Positions 51,578 to 60,294 of a stretch of 64,000 nt of DNA are shown one piece after another. The position numbers and the translations under genes are program-made. Positions within the stretch are counted from its first letter, which is position 1; each line of letters starts with the position of its first letter. Under the pieces are notes generated by a model. It had not been told where the DNA came from and ran no database searches. It saw only the letters and a program-made list of their open reading frames with translations. This stretch comes from Pseudoxanthomonas composti (GTDB lineage: Bacteria > Pseudomonadota > Gammaproteobacteria > Xanthomonadales > Xanthomonadaceae), in contig NZ_SAWZ01000009.1 in NCBI RefSeq assembly GCF_004122095.1, positions 62,001 to 126,000 on the forward strand, written 5' to 3'.

Positions 51578-52948
51578 ATGACGCTTCCCCTGCATGTGAT
51601 CATCCTCGCCGCCGGCGAAGGCAAGCGCATGAAGTCCGCCAAGCCCAAGGTGCTGCAGCCGATCGCGGGCAAGCCGATGCTGGCGCATGTGATCGACACG
51701 GCCCGTGCGCTGCAGCCGGCGGGCATCCACGTGGTCTATGGCCATGGCGGGGACCAGGTGCAGGCGGCCTTCGCCGATCAGCCCGACCTGCTCTGGGCCG
51801 AGCAGAGCAGGCAACTGGGCACCGGCCATGCCGTGCGCCAGGCCATGCCGAACGTGCCCGATGCCTGCACGGTGCTGGTGCTGTACGGCGACGTGCCCTT
51901 GCTGCGTGCCGAGACGCTGCTGCGCCTGCTGCACGATCCCGGGCGCCTGGCCGTGCTGGTGGCCGAGCCGGAGGATCCGACCGGCTACGGCCGCATCGTG
52001 CGCGATGCGGCGGGCAAGGTGGCGGCCATCGTCGAACACAAGGACGCCGACGAGCAGACGCGGCGCATCCGCACCGTCAACACCGGCATCCTGACCACCG
52101 AATCGACCGCGATGCGGCGCTGGCTGGCGCAGCTGTCCAACGAGAACGCGCAGGGCGAGTACTACCTGACCGACGTCTTCGCCATGGCTGCGGCCGAGTT
52201 CACCCCGGCCGACCTGGTGGTGGTGGCCGACCCGGTCGAGGCCGAAGGCGCCAACGATCCCTGGCAGCTGGCGCAGCTGGAACGCGCCTGGCAGCTGCGC
52301 GCGGCACGTCAGGTCTGCGCCGACGGCGCGCGCCTGCTGGACCCGGCGCGGTTCGACCTGCGCGGACGCCTTAGCGTAGGGCGCGATGTGCAGATCGACG
52401 TGGATGTCATCATCGAAGGCGAGGTCGAGCTGGCCGACGGCGTGCAGATCGGGCCGTTCGTGCGGCTCAAGGACGTCAAGCTGGGGCCGGGCACGGAAGT
52501 GCGCGCGCATTGCGACTTGGAAGGCGTGGTCACCGAGGGCGCGGTGCAGATCGGTCCGTTCGCGCGCCTGCGGCCGGGCACGGTGCTGGCCGATGGCGTG
52601 CACGTCGGCAACTTCGTGGAGACCAAGAAGGCCGTGCTGGGCGTGGGCACCAAGGCCAACCACCTGACCTATCTGGGCGATACCGTGATCGGCAGCGGCA
52701 CGAATGTGGGCGCTGGCACCATCACCTGCAACTATGACGGCATCAACAAGTTCACCACGGTGATCGGCGACAACGTCTTCGTCGGCTCCAACTCCGCACT
52801 GGTCGCGCCGATCACCATCGGCGATGGCGCCACGCTGGGGGCCGGTTCGGTGGTGACCCGCGACGCACCCGAGGGGAAGCTGACCCTGGCACGCGCGCGG
52901 CAGACCACGCTGGAAGGCTGGGAACGGCCAAAGAAGAAGCGCAGCTGA
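51578..52948 (+). CDS. glmU: Bifunctional UDP-GlcNAc pyrophosphorylase / glucosamine-1-P acetyltransferase
   Basis: This 456-residue enzyme makes UDP-GlcNAc for peptidoglycan and LPS. The N-terminal uridyltransferase domain (1-228) has [20 protein letters not shown], and the C-terminal left-handed beta-helix acetyltransferase (about 250-456) has NYDGINKF and [11 protein letters not shown]. The length equals that of E. coli GlmU. In many bacteria glmU follows the atp operon closely; here the three glycosylation genes are inserted between them. Confidence 0.96.
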   Translation: MTLPLHVIILAAGEGKRMKSAKPKVLQPIAGKPMLAHVIDTARALQPAGIHVVYGHGGDQVQAAFADQPDLLWAEQSRQLGTGHAVRQAMPNVPDACTVLVLYGDVPLLRAETLLRLLHDPGRLAVLVAEPEDPTGYGRIVRDAAGKVAAIVEHKDADEQTRRIRTVNTGILTTESTAMRRWLAQLSNENAQGEYYLTDVFAMAAAEFTPADLVVVADPVEAEGANDPWQLAQLERAWQLRAARQVCADGARLLDPARFDLRGRLSVGRDVQIDVDVIIEGEVELADGVQIGPFVRLKDVKLGPGTEVRAHCDLEGVVTEGAVQIGPFARLRPGTVLADGVHVGNFVETKKAVLGVGTKANHLTYLGDTVIGSGTNVGAGTITCNYDGINKFTTVIGDNVFVGSNSALVAPITIGDGATLGAGSVVTRDAPEGKLTLARARQTTLEGWERPKKKRS

Positions 52949-53474
52949 GCTGTCGGTAGCGCTGCGGCTCCGGGATGCCGATGCTTAGCTGCCTGCCGCC
53001 GGTTGCTGTGGGAGCCGATTCATCTGCGGATGGGGCTTTCCCATGAAAGCCCTTCGTCGCTGAAGCGACTCACACAAGGGGTGGTCAGCGAGTAGGGCGG
53101 GTCGCGACCAGCTGGCGCGATGCTGGATCTCGCGGTCCAGATGAGGGCCGAGTTGCGGTTTGCACGCAAGCGGGTCTTATCGGCGCGGACCTCGTGCGAT
53201 GGCGGATCACGATCCGCCCTACGCTTCTGTTGACTGCTGGTGTGGGAGCCGATTCATCGGCGAATGGGGCTTTCCCATGAAAGCCTTTCGTCGCTAAAGC
53301 GCCCCCCCCCCAGGTGCAAGCCTGCTGGCGGTGTGGCGCTGCAGCAAGTAAGGTCGGGGACGGCCGCAGGGATCCGCGGAATGGTGCTTGTGCCGCTCGC
53401 CGCGGCTGGGCGTGGGCGTCCAGGGATGACGCTGCGCCGGTGTGTCGTTCCTCCTCCCACCCTGAGGTCCTCGC
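52949..53474. repeat. Repeat-dense intergenic region upstream of ridA
   Basis: This 526-bp region has no gene. Two related REP-like elements (53005-53077 and 53240-53312) share TGTGGGAGCCGATTCATC and the GGGGCTTTCCCATGAAAGCC centre. Between them is GGCGGATC-AC-GATCCGCC (53201-53218). The second element breaks off in a run of ten C residues (53302-53311). Confidence 0.8.
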
Positions 53475-53933
53475 ATGAAGGTATCGATCCGTTCCCGTGG
53501 TTTCTCCCGCGTCGTGTGTCTGTGCGCGCTGCTGGCCTTCGCCAGCGGTGCCGCGGCCGGCGAACTGCAGTACTTCCGTCCCGCCGGCAGCAAGGCCCCG
53601 TATGCGGCGGCGGTCAAGGCCGGTGACACCGTGTACGTGTCCGGCCAGCTGGGTGCGGGCGCCGACGGCAAGTTGCCGGCGGATTTCGAGACCCAGGCGC
53701 GCAACACCATGGCCAATGTCGCCACCGCGTTGAAGTCCGCAGGCCTGGGCATGGACGATGTCAGCCACTGCACGGCCATGATCACCGACATGAGCAACTG
53801 GGCCACCTTCAACAGCGTGTATGTCGCGGCGTTCAAGCCCGATCACCTGCCGGCGCGCAGCGCGATGGCAGTCAGCGCCTTGCCGATGGGCGCGCTGGTG
53901 GAGGTGGACTGCAAGGCCTACGCGGGCAAGTGA
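53475..53933 (+). CDS. Exported RidA/YjgF-family protein
   Basis: This 152-residue protein has a signal peptide (about 1-28, RVVCLCALLAFASGAAAG) before a RidA-type domain. That domain shows VYVSGQLG, the helix segment FETQARNTMANVATAL, and the terminal PARSAMAVSALPMGALVEVDC with the arginine that binds the substrate carboxylate in RidA. Cytosolic RidA hydrolyses reactive 2-aminoacrylate; an exported version must have another role. The gene stands alone, with repeats on both sides. Confidence 0.85.
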   Translation: MKVSIRSRGFSRVVCLCALLAFASGAAAGELQYFRPAGSKAPYAAAVKAGDTVYVSGQLGAGADGKLPADFETQARNTMANVATALKSAGLGMDDVSHCTAMITDMSNWATFNSVYVAAFKPDHLPARSAMAVSALPMGALVEVDCKAYAGK

Positions 53934-53950
53934 GGCCATTGCACGGGCGC

Positions 53951-53976
53951 GGTGGATGAGCAGAGCGTCATCCACC
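53951..53976. repeat. Short palindrome GGTGGATGA...TCATCCACC
   Basis: Nine-bp arms with an 8-nt loop lie 18 bp after the ridA stop. The sequence is of the GTAGGGTGGAT-type REP family common in gamma-proteobacteria. It could stabilise or end the ridA mRNA. Confidence 0.75.
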
Positions 53977-53993
53977 CTACGGTGCTGGGATTG

Positions 53994-54179
53994 AGGAACG
54001 AGTGGAGAGGAACGAGGAACGAGTCAAAGCGAGTTTCCATGCGTTGCTCGAAACAGCTGGAGTCGCGTAGGGTGGACAACGCGTAGCTTGTCCACCAAGG
54101 CCCCCGACGGGGCGCATGAGTACGAGGAGCGACCAAAGGCGAGCTTTCACTCGTTCCTCGTTCCTCTCAACTCGTTCCT
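53994..54179. repeat. GAACGAG inverted repeat with nested REP
   Basis: Arms of 31 nt (53994-54024 and 54149-54179) match with one mismatch. They enclose about 124 nt, which include a second palindrome GGTGGACAA...TTGTCCACC (54071-54096). The whole fills the gap between ridA and the convergent histidine kinase gene. Confidence 0.9.
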
Positions 54180-54210
54180 CTCTATCCGTTCCTCGAACCA
54201 GCCCAGCCCC

Positions 54211-55536
54211 TCACGCCGGCAAATGCAACATCACGCACAGCCCACCGCCCTCGCGGTTGTGCAGGGAGATGCGGCCACCGTGAGCTTCGACGATCTCGCG
54301 CGTCAGGGCCAGGCCCAACCCGGTGCCGTTGCGCTTGGTCGAGTAGAACGGCACCAGCGCGTTCTGCAGCACCGCCTCGTTCATTCCGCTGCCGCGGTCC
54401 ATGACCTCCAGGCGCACGTGGCCTGGAACCGGCAGGATACGCAGGGTCACCTCCGCCGGGTCGCCGCCGGATTCGTGGGCGTTCTTCAGCAGGTTGAGCA
54501 GGGCCTGGCCGAGCTGGGCGTGGTCGATGCGGCTGTGCAGGTCCTGGGACTGGCCCTCCAGGCGGAAGCCGATCTGCGAACGCAGGCTGGCCAGATAGCT
54601 GGCCCATTCGACGCCCTGCAGGTTGGGCTGCGGCAGCTTGGCAAAGCGCGCATAGCCGCGAATGAACTCCTCCAGGTGCCGTGCGCGCTCCTCGATGGTG
54701 GAGAACACCGGGCCGAGCTGGTCGGTGCGTCCGCGCCTGACCAGCTCACCGCCCGAGTGGGCCAGCGAGGCGATCGGCGCCAGCGAGTTGTTGAGCTCGT
54801 GGCTGATCACGCGGATGACCTTCTTCCAGGTCTGCACTTCCTGCCGGCGCAGCTCGGTGGTCAGGCGCCACAGCTGCAACAGCTCCTGGCGACGGCCGTT
54901 GAGCTGGTACTGCCGTCGGGTGAGGTGATAGACCTGTTCCTCGCCGCCTTCCTCTTCGGATGCCACGGCGAACAGGCTGTCGCCGCCTCGCTCCAGGGCT
55001 TCCACCATTTCCCGTGGCGCGTGCTGCAGCACGTGGTCGAAGGGGTAGCCCTCCATCCGGCGCCCGCCATGCAGCAGGGTGCGCGCCGCGACGTTGGCGA
55101 AGACCACGCGGCGTTCGCCATCGCCGCCGGGCGTGAGCAGCAGCATCGCCACCGGCGTGTGCTGCACCATGGTGTCCAGCAGCAGCTCGCGTTGCACCAG
55201 GCCCTGGCGCTGGTCGCGCAGCACCTGGCCCATCTCGCCGTGCGCCTCGACCAGGCGCGCCAGTTCGTCGTCGCCGGCCCAGTGGATGCCGAAGTTGTAT
55301 TCGCCATCGCGGTAGCTGTTGGTCGCCCCGCTCAGGGCGCGGAACAGCGAGTTGACCGGGCGCAGGGCGCGGTGCACGCACCAGGTCACCCAGGCCAGCA
55401 CGGCTGGCGCACAGATCAAGGCGCACAGCCAGGGATCGTCGATCCAGTGGCCCACCACCGCCGGCAGTACCAGCGCCACGATGAAGGCGGGCAGCAGCCA
55501 CAGCAGCAGGCGGCCGGCCAGCGAGCGCTTGATCAT
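54211..55536 (-). CDS. Membrane sensor histidine kinase (NtrY-like)
   Basis: This 441-residue kinase has two N-terminal transmembrane helices (about 8-28 and 35-55), a HAMP/linker part, a PAS-like domain (about 110-215), the H-box VISHELNNSLAPI with phospho-acceptor His246, and an ATPase domain with N-box LLNLLKNAHES, DRGSGM and GTGLGLAL. It follows the sigma-54 response regulator after 25 bp and is its likely partner. It is the last gene of the minus-strand ABC/two-component block. Confidence 0.9.
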   Translation of the reverse strand: MIKRSLAGRLLLWLLPAFIVALVLPAVVGHWIDDPWLCALICAPAVLAWVTWCVHRALRPVNSLFRALSGATNSYRDGEYNFGIHWAGDDELARLVEAHGEMGQVLRDQRQGLVQRELLLDTMVQHTPVAMLLLTPGGDGERRVVFANVAARTLLHGGRRMEGYPFDHVLQHAPREMVEALERGGDSLFAVASEEEGGEEQVYHLTRRQYQLNGRRQELLQLWRLTTELRRQEVQTWKKVIRVISHELNNSLAPIASLAHSGGELVRRGRTDQLGPVFSTIEERARHLEEFIRGYARFAKLPQPNLQGVEWASYLASLRSQIGFRLEGQSQDLHSRIDHAQLGQALLNLLKNAHESGGDPAEVTLRILPVPGHVRLEVMDRGSGMNEAVLQNALVPFYSTKRNGTGLGLALTREIVEAHGGRISLHNREGGGLCVMLHLPA

Positions 55537-55561
55537 GCCTGGCGGCTCCTCGGCGGCAGGC

Positions 55562-56896
55562 TCATTCGCGCGGAATGCCGTGGCGGTCCATGCGACGGTA
55601 AAGCGCCTGGCGGCTCAGGCCCAGTTCGGTCGCGGCTTGGGCGATCACCCCGCCTGCGCGCGCCAGGGCCGACTCGATCTGCGCCTTGTCCGGCTCGTGC
55701 GCGGTCACCGGGCGCGGGGCGCTGGGTGCGGCCGGCAGCTTGAGGTCCTCGGCCTCGATGCGCGGACCCATCGACAGCAGGCTGGCGCGCTGGATCACGT
55801 TGCGCAACTCGCGCACATTGCCCGGCCAGGGGTGCCGCAGCAGCGCGGCGCGCGCGCTCTCGCCGATGGGCTTGTCGGAAAAATGCAGGGCCAGCGGCAG
55901 GATGTCGCCCGACCGTTCGGCCAGCGAGGGCAGGGCCAGTTCGATCGCGTTGAGCCGGTAGTACAGGTCCTCGCGGAAGCTGCCGGCGCGGATCATCGCC
56001 GGCAGGTCGGCATTGGTGGCGCTGATCACCCGCACCTGCACGTGGCGCTCGCGGTTGGAGCCCAGCCGCTCGAACTTGCCGGTCTCCAGCACCCGCAGCA
56101 GTTTCATCTGCCCGGCCAGCGGCAGGTTGCCGATCTCGTCCAGGAACAGGGTGCCGCCATCGGCGGCCTCGAACTTGCCTTCGCGCGCCTTGTTGGCGCC
56201 GGTGTAGGCGCCGGCATCGGCGCCGAACAGCTCGGCCTCGATCAGCTCGGCCGGCAGCGCGCCGCAGTTGAGCGTGACGAAGGCGCCGCCGCGCACGGAC
56301 GAGTTGGCCTGCACGATTTCGGCCAGCTTCTCCTTGCCGCTGCCGTTGGGGCCGGTGATCAGCACCGGCAGATCCGAGCGCGCGACCTGGCAGGCCAGGG
56401 CCAGCACGCGTTCGCTGGCCGCATCGTCGAACACCACCCCGCGCAGGTCGTACTTCTGCGCCAGCTGCATGCGCTGGCTGCGCTCGCGCGCCTGGCGGCG
56501 CGCCAGTTCCTGGCGGGTCTCGGACAGCTCCAGCAGGGTGTTGACGGTGGCCAGCAGGCGGCGATCGTCCCAGGGCTTGCCCAGGTAGTCGGCCGCGCCG
56601 GCCTTGACCAGTTCCACCGCCGCTTCCAGATGCGTCCAGGCGGTCAGCAGGATCACCGGCAGGTCCGGGTGACGCGCGCGGATCTGCGCGAACAGCGCCT
56701 GGCCCTCTTCGCCGCTGGTGGTGTCGGCGCTGAAGTTCATGTCCTGGATGACCAGGTCGATGCCCCCGCGGTCCAGCAGCGCCAGGCCGGCCTGCGGGTC
56801 GTGCGCATGCACCGTGTGGATGTCGTGCAGCGAAAACAGCACGCTCAGGGCGGTGACCACGGCCGGGTTGTCATCGATGATCAGGATGTTGGGCAT
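55562..56896 (-). CDS. NtrC-family sigma-54-dependent response regulator
   Basis: This 444-residue protein has a receiver domain (1-125, phospho-acceptor Asp52 in VIQDMNF), an AAA+ domain (about 145-370) with P-loop GPNGSGKE and the sigma-54 contact loop GAYTGA (usually GAFTGA), and a Fis-type helix-turn-helix at the C-terminus (about 400-440). It pairs with the downstream histidine kinase. Its targets are probably sigma-54 promoters for the adjacent ABC genes, but I found no clear -24/-12 site inside the window. Confidence 0.92.
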   Translation of the reverse strand: MPNILIIDDNPAVVTALSVLFSLHDIHTVHAHDPQAGLALLDRGGIDLVIQDMNFSADTTSGEEGQALFAQIRARHPDLPVILLTAWTHLEAAVELVKAGAADYLGKPWDDRRLLATVNTLLELSETRQELARRQARERSQRMQLAQKYDLRGVVFDDAASERVLALACQVARSDLPVLITGPNGSGKEKLAEIVQANSSVRGGAFVTLNCGALPAELIEAELFGADAGAYTGANKAREGKFEAADGGTLFLDEIGNLPLAGQMKLLRVLETGKFERLGSNRERHVQVRVISATNADLPAMIRAGSFREDLYYRLNAIELALPSLAERSGDILPLALHFSDKPIGESARAALLRHPWPGNVRELRNVIQRASLLSMGPRIEAEDLKLPAAPSAPRPVTAHEPDKAQIESALARAGGVIAQAATELGLSRQALYRRMDRHGIPRE

Positions 56897-56967
56897 TGCG
56901 TCGCTGGATCAATGATGGATGACGGGGGCGCTGGCCGCACTCGCGCCCGGGATGGGCGGGCACGCAC

Positions 56968-57438
56968 TCAGTCGCTGCGGTGACCGTAGCTGAGCACGCG
57001 GGTGATGGTCCATTGCCCATCCTGCCGATGCCAGACGATGGTGAAATCGGCAAGGCCTTCGCAGCGCTGTTCGCCGGCGTGGCAGAAGCGATGCTGCCCC
57101 TGCTCGATGGCGCCGAAATCCTTGATCGGATACACCTTCAGGCTGCCGGGCACCAGCTGGCGGGTGAAGTGGCCGCAGGCGTACTTGCGGGTGTTGTCCA
57201 GCATCTGCTCGCGCGTCCAGGTCACCCCGCCGGTGTCGTGGTAGAACTCGACCTTGGGGTCGAAGAAGGCGGCATGCTCGGCCAGCCTGGCCGGATCCTG
57301 GCACTGATTGAAGGCACCGAACACCCGCGCATCCAGGTCGGCGATGGTGTCCTGCAGGCTGGCCGGCTCGGCGGCCGGCGCTAGCCCTGCCGCGAAGGTG
57401 CAGGCCAGCAGGGCCAGGGCCCGGATCGTCATGCGCAT
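56968..57438 (-). CDS. Exported NTF2/SnoaL-like (DUF4440) protein
   Basis: This 156-residue protein has a signal peptide ending in APAAE and a cone-shaped NTF2-like domain: FGAFNQCQDPARLAEHAAFF, EFYHDTGG, and a final FTIVWHRQDGQWTITRVLSY. Such domains often bind small ligands or serve as unknown-function enzymes. The start at 57438 has AAGGGGAT upstream; the longer frame from 57543 is unlikely. It lies between the permease genes and the response regulator. Confidence 0.8.
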   Translation of the reverse strand: MRMTIRALALLACTFAAGLAPAAEPASLQDTIADLDARVFGAFNQCQDPARLAEHAAFFDPKVEFYHDTGGVTWTREQMLDNTRKYACGHFTRQLVPGSLKVYPIKDFGAIEQGQHRFCHAGEQRCEGLADFTIVWHRQDGQWTITRVLSYGHRSD

Positions 57439-57567
57439 CGTCGATATCCCCTTTGAGTTCCGCAGGTCGCTGGCGCGGCTGGCACTGCGTTCAGCGCAGT
57501 TGCCGGGCAAGTCCCAGCGATGGACGGGAGCCGCAGTGTACAAGTGGCTCCCATGGTTTTTCGAGCG

Positions 57568-57600
57568 CCGATCGCGCAGGTCTTTGCCCTGCGCGATCGG
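57568..57600. other. Perfect 13-bp hairpin after the permease genes
   Basis: CCGATCGCGCAGG and CCTGCGCGATCGG are exact complements with a 7-nt loop, 18 bp downstream of the last permease stop. No T-tract follows on the minus strand, so it is not a standard terminator. It may separate the ABC genes from the two-component genes or protect mRNA. Confidence 0.65.
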
Positions 57601-57618
57601 TAGATGGAACCGCTGCGC

Positions 57619-58845
57619 TTACGCCGAACGCGTGGCGATGGCCGGCGGCACCGCCGCGGCATGGCGGGCCGGGCCGAGCACGGCCAGCTGGCCCAGCACC
57701 CACAGCGAGATGGCCCCGACCGGCAGGTAGATCAGCGGCAGGCGCGGCAGCTCGTAGCGGCTCATCAGCAGGTGGTTGATGCCGTAGGCCAGCACCATGC
57801 CCAGCACGATGCCGATGCTGGCCAGCAGGAAGTTCTCGGTCTGGAAATACTGCAGGATCTGCCCGCGGGTGGCGCCCAAGGCGCGGCGGATGCCGATCTG
57901 CTTGGTGCGCTGCTGCACCCAGAAGCTGGCAAGGCCCACGATGCCCAGCGCGGTGACGATCAGCAGGGCCAGGCACACACCGGTCAACATCCAGGCCATG
58001 GAACGGTCCTGGCGATAGAAGTCGGCACGGATGTCGCCGAACAGCTGCTGCTCCAGCACGATGCGGCTGTTGCTATTGGCCTGCAGCGCCTTGACCGCCG
58101 CTTCCATGACTTCCTGGCGGCGCGAGGCATCGGCGCGGATCAGGTAGTTGCCGCCCATGGTGTAGGGCAGGGCGACGGGCAGGATCATCGAGAAGTTGCT
58201 CTCGTCCTTGCCCCAGCCGTTGACGTTGGGCCGCACCAGGCGCTCGAGGACACCCACGATGCGGACCGGGTCCTGGCCGAATCCATAGATCATCTTGCCC
58301 AGCGGATCCTGCTTGGGAAACAGCCGTTCGGCCAACGCCTTGGTAATCACCACCACGCCCGGCTTGATGCCGCGGAAGCCCGCCTTGTCGTCGTAAGCCT
58401 GGTAGTCCTCCGGCGTCAGCGCACGGCCTGCGACCAGTTTCAGCCCCAGCGTCTCGTGCATGGCCGGCCCGCCCATGTACATGGTGGCGTTCGGGCCCGG
58501 CGCCTTGGTGTCGGGTTGACTGTTGACCGAGGTGTTCCAGGACGAGTTCACCAGCGGCACCTGGTTGGTCATCTCGGCCTGCTTCACGCCCGGGATGGCG
58601 CGCAGCGCGGCCAGGTCCTCGCGGGTCAGGGCCATGGCGCGTTCGTCCTGGCCGATGCCGGTGATCTGGATGCGTATCAACTCGTCTTCGGCGATGCCGG
58701 TGGTGGTGCTGATGGACTCGATGCGTTGGCTGATCAGGAATACCGCGTTGCAAATGATGGCGCAGCTCAACGCGATCTCCAGCACGATCAGCGCAGCGGC
58801 GGTCTTGTGCCGCGACAGCGTGGAGAGGATGGGGCGGATATCCAT
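57619..58845 (-). CDS. MacB/FtsX-type ABC permease, class 2 (pair B)
   Basis: This 408-residue permease has one N-terminal helix (about 18-40), a periplasmic domain (about 45-270) and three C-terminal helices, with the cytoplasmic loop QQRTKQIGIRRALGATRGQI typical of the FtsX domain. It starts MDIRPILSTLSRHK and closely resembles the 405-residue permease at 60295-61512. AGGAG precedes the start. It lacks its own ATPase domain. A GAACGAG inverted repeat separates it from its upstream partner. Confidence 0.88.
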   Translation of the reverse strand: MDIRPILSTLSRHKTAAALIVLEIALSCAIICNAVFLISQRIESISTTTGIAEDELIRIQITGIGQDERAMALTREDLAALRAIPGVKQAEMTNQVPLVNSSWNTSVNSQPDTKAPGPNATMYMGGPAMHETLGLKLVAGRALTPEDYQAYDDKAGFRGIKPGVVVITKALAERLFPKQDPLGKMIYGFGQDPVRIVGVLERLVRPNVNGWGKDESNFSMILPVALPYTMGGNYLIRADASRRQEVMEAAVKALQANSNSRIVLEQQLFGDIRADFYRQDRSMAWMLTGVCLALLIVTALGIVGLASFWVQQRTKQIGIRRALGATRGQILQYFQTENFLLASIGIVLGMVLAYGINHLLMSRYELPRLPLIYLPVGAISLWVLGQLAVLGPARHAAAVPPAIATRSA

Positions 58846-58864
58846 GGAAGGCTCCTGGGGATTG

Positions 58865-58968
58865 AGGAACGAGTGGAGAGGAACGAGAAACGAGTCAGAG
58901 CAGGAGAGGCGAGCGAGATTTGCGGCGTGGGCCTATCTCTCGTTTCTCGTTCCTCCCCACTCGTTCCT
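58865..58968. repeat. GAACGAG inverted repeat between two permease genes
   Basis: Arms of 30 nt (58865-58894 and 58939-58968) pair with a single mismatch around a 44-nt loop. It lies inside the ABC gene block, almost filling the gap between the two permeases of pair B. Confidence 0.92.
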
Positions 58969-58971
58969 GCT

Positions 58972-60279
58972 TCACTGGCTCTTGAGCTGCACAGCCGGCG
59001 TGATCTGCATGGCGCGCCAGGCCGGAAGCAGGCCGGCCAGCAGGCTGGCGACCAGGGCCAGGACAAAGGTGGTCAGCAGCATCGCCGGGTCCAGCTGCGC
59101 CAGTTCGGCGTAATCGGCCGGCTGCTGGCGCACCAGCCACAGGCCGGTCAGGGCCAGCAGCAGGCCGAGCAGGCCGCCGGCCAGGCCAACGGTGGCCGCC
59201 TCGACCAGGCACTGGTTGAAGATCTCCTGGCGCGAGGCGCCCAGTGCGCGGCGTACGCCGATCTCGCCGCTGCGGCGCAGGAACTTGGCCAGCAGAAGGC
59301 CGACGGTGTTGAGCAGGCACACGGCCAGGAAGCCCATCGCCAGCCACAGCTGCAGGCGCACGTCCGACGGCACCACGCGCTGGAACTCTAGCCATTCCAT
59401 GGTGTTGCGCAGCTCCGGCTCGCGGTTGAGCTGGAAGCGCCCGGCACGGTGCTGTTCCTGCACGTAGTTCTGCAGGTAGCGCTTGTAGTCGGCGGCCTTG
59501 GCCGGCGTGTCCAGCTGCACCCAGTACTGCATCCACATGCAGCCGGCGCCGATGTCGGTGTCGCGTACGCCCTCCTCGCGCTGGCGGAAGCAGTCCATGT
59601 TGCCGCTGCGCGACATGTCAACATCGCGCGAGGTGCTGAAGGGCACATACACCTGCTCGGGCTTGGAAAAGCTCGGACTGGTCAGGTCGTAGAACTTCGG
59701 CGTAGGCCGCCAATCGTCGAGCACGCCGACGATGCGGAAGTTGTGCTGATCCACGCGGATGTCCTTGCCCACGCTGTCCTGCCCATCGAACAGCTTGTCG
59801 TTGAGCTCCTTGGTGATCACCACCACGCGGGCGCGGTTCGCATCGGCCTGCGCGTCCCAGCCCTGGCCGAACAGGAACGGGGTACGGAACATGGGGAAGA
59901 AGTCGGCGGAGTTGAAGCGCGCCTCCACGTTCATCGGCTTGAGATCATTGCGCGCAGGCTCGATGCCCACGTTGCCCCAGGCCATCAGCACCTGGCGATC
60001 GCCCTTGGCATCGCGCAGCAGGTTCTCGGCATCGGCGCGGGTGAACTGGGTCGGCAGCGGCTCGCTTTCGATGCCTGGATAGGTATCGCGCGCATCGATC
60101 TGCGGCGTGTACAGATTCTGGCTGTGCCCGGGCATCGGGTCACCAGACAGCACATGGAACACCGTCAGGGTGGTCATCGAGGCGCCGATGCCCAGCCCGA
60201 TGGCCAGCACCATCAGCGCGGTCAGCACCTTGTGGCGCTTGAAGCTGCGCAGCGCCAGGTTGAAGTAGTAAGCCAGCAT
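58972..60279 (-). CDS. MacB/FtsX-type ABC permease, class 1 (pair B)
   Basis: This 435-residue permease has one N-terminal helix (about 20-42), a long periplasmic domain (about 45-305) and three C-terminal helices, with FLRRSGEIGVRRALGASRQEIF in the cytoplasmic loop. Its opening LTALMVLAIGLGIGASMTTL and the following VLSGDPMPGHSQ match the 440-residue permease at 61521-62843 closely. AAGGAG precedes the start. It is the upstream member of the second permease pair. Confidence 0.88.
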   Translation of the reverse strand: MLAYYFNLALRSFKRHKVLTALMVLAIGLGIGASMTTLTVFHVLSGDPMPGHSQNLYTPQIDARDTYPGIESEPLPTQFTRADAENLLRDAKGDRQVLMAWGNVGIEPARNDLKPMNVEARFNSADFFPMFRTPFLFGQGWDAQADANRARVVVITKELNDKLFDGQDSVGKDIRVDQHNFRIVGVLDDWRPTPKFYDLTSPSFSKPEQVYVPFSTSRDVDMSRSGNMDCFRQREEGVRDTDIGAGCMWMQYWVQLDTPAKAADYKRYLQNYVQEQHRAGRFQLNREPELRNTMEWLEFQRVVPSDVRLQLWLAMGFLAVCLLNTVGLLLAKFLRRSGEIGVRRALGASRQEIFNQCLVEAATVGLAGGLLGLLLALTGLWLVRQQPADYAELAQLDPAMLLTTFVLALVASLLAGLLPAWRAMQITPAVQLKSQ

Positions 60280-60294
60280 GATGAGCTCCTTGGT

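Noticed and set aside
57439..57618. Sigma-54 promoter before the NTF2-like and response regulator genes
   Set aside because: No GG-N10-GC core with flanking match on the minus strand; only a poor plus-strand TGGCAC-like sequence facing no gene.
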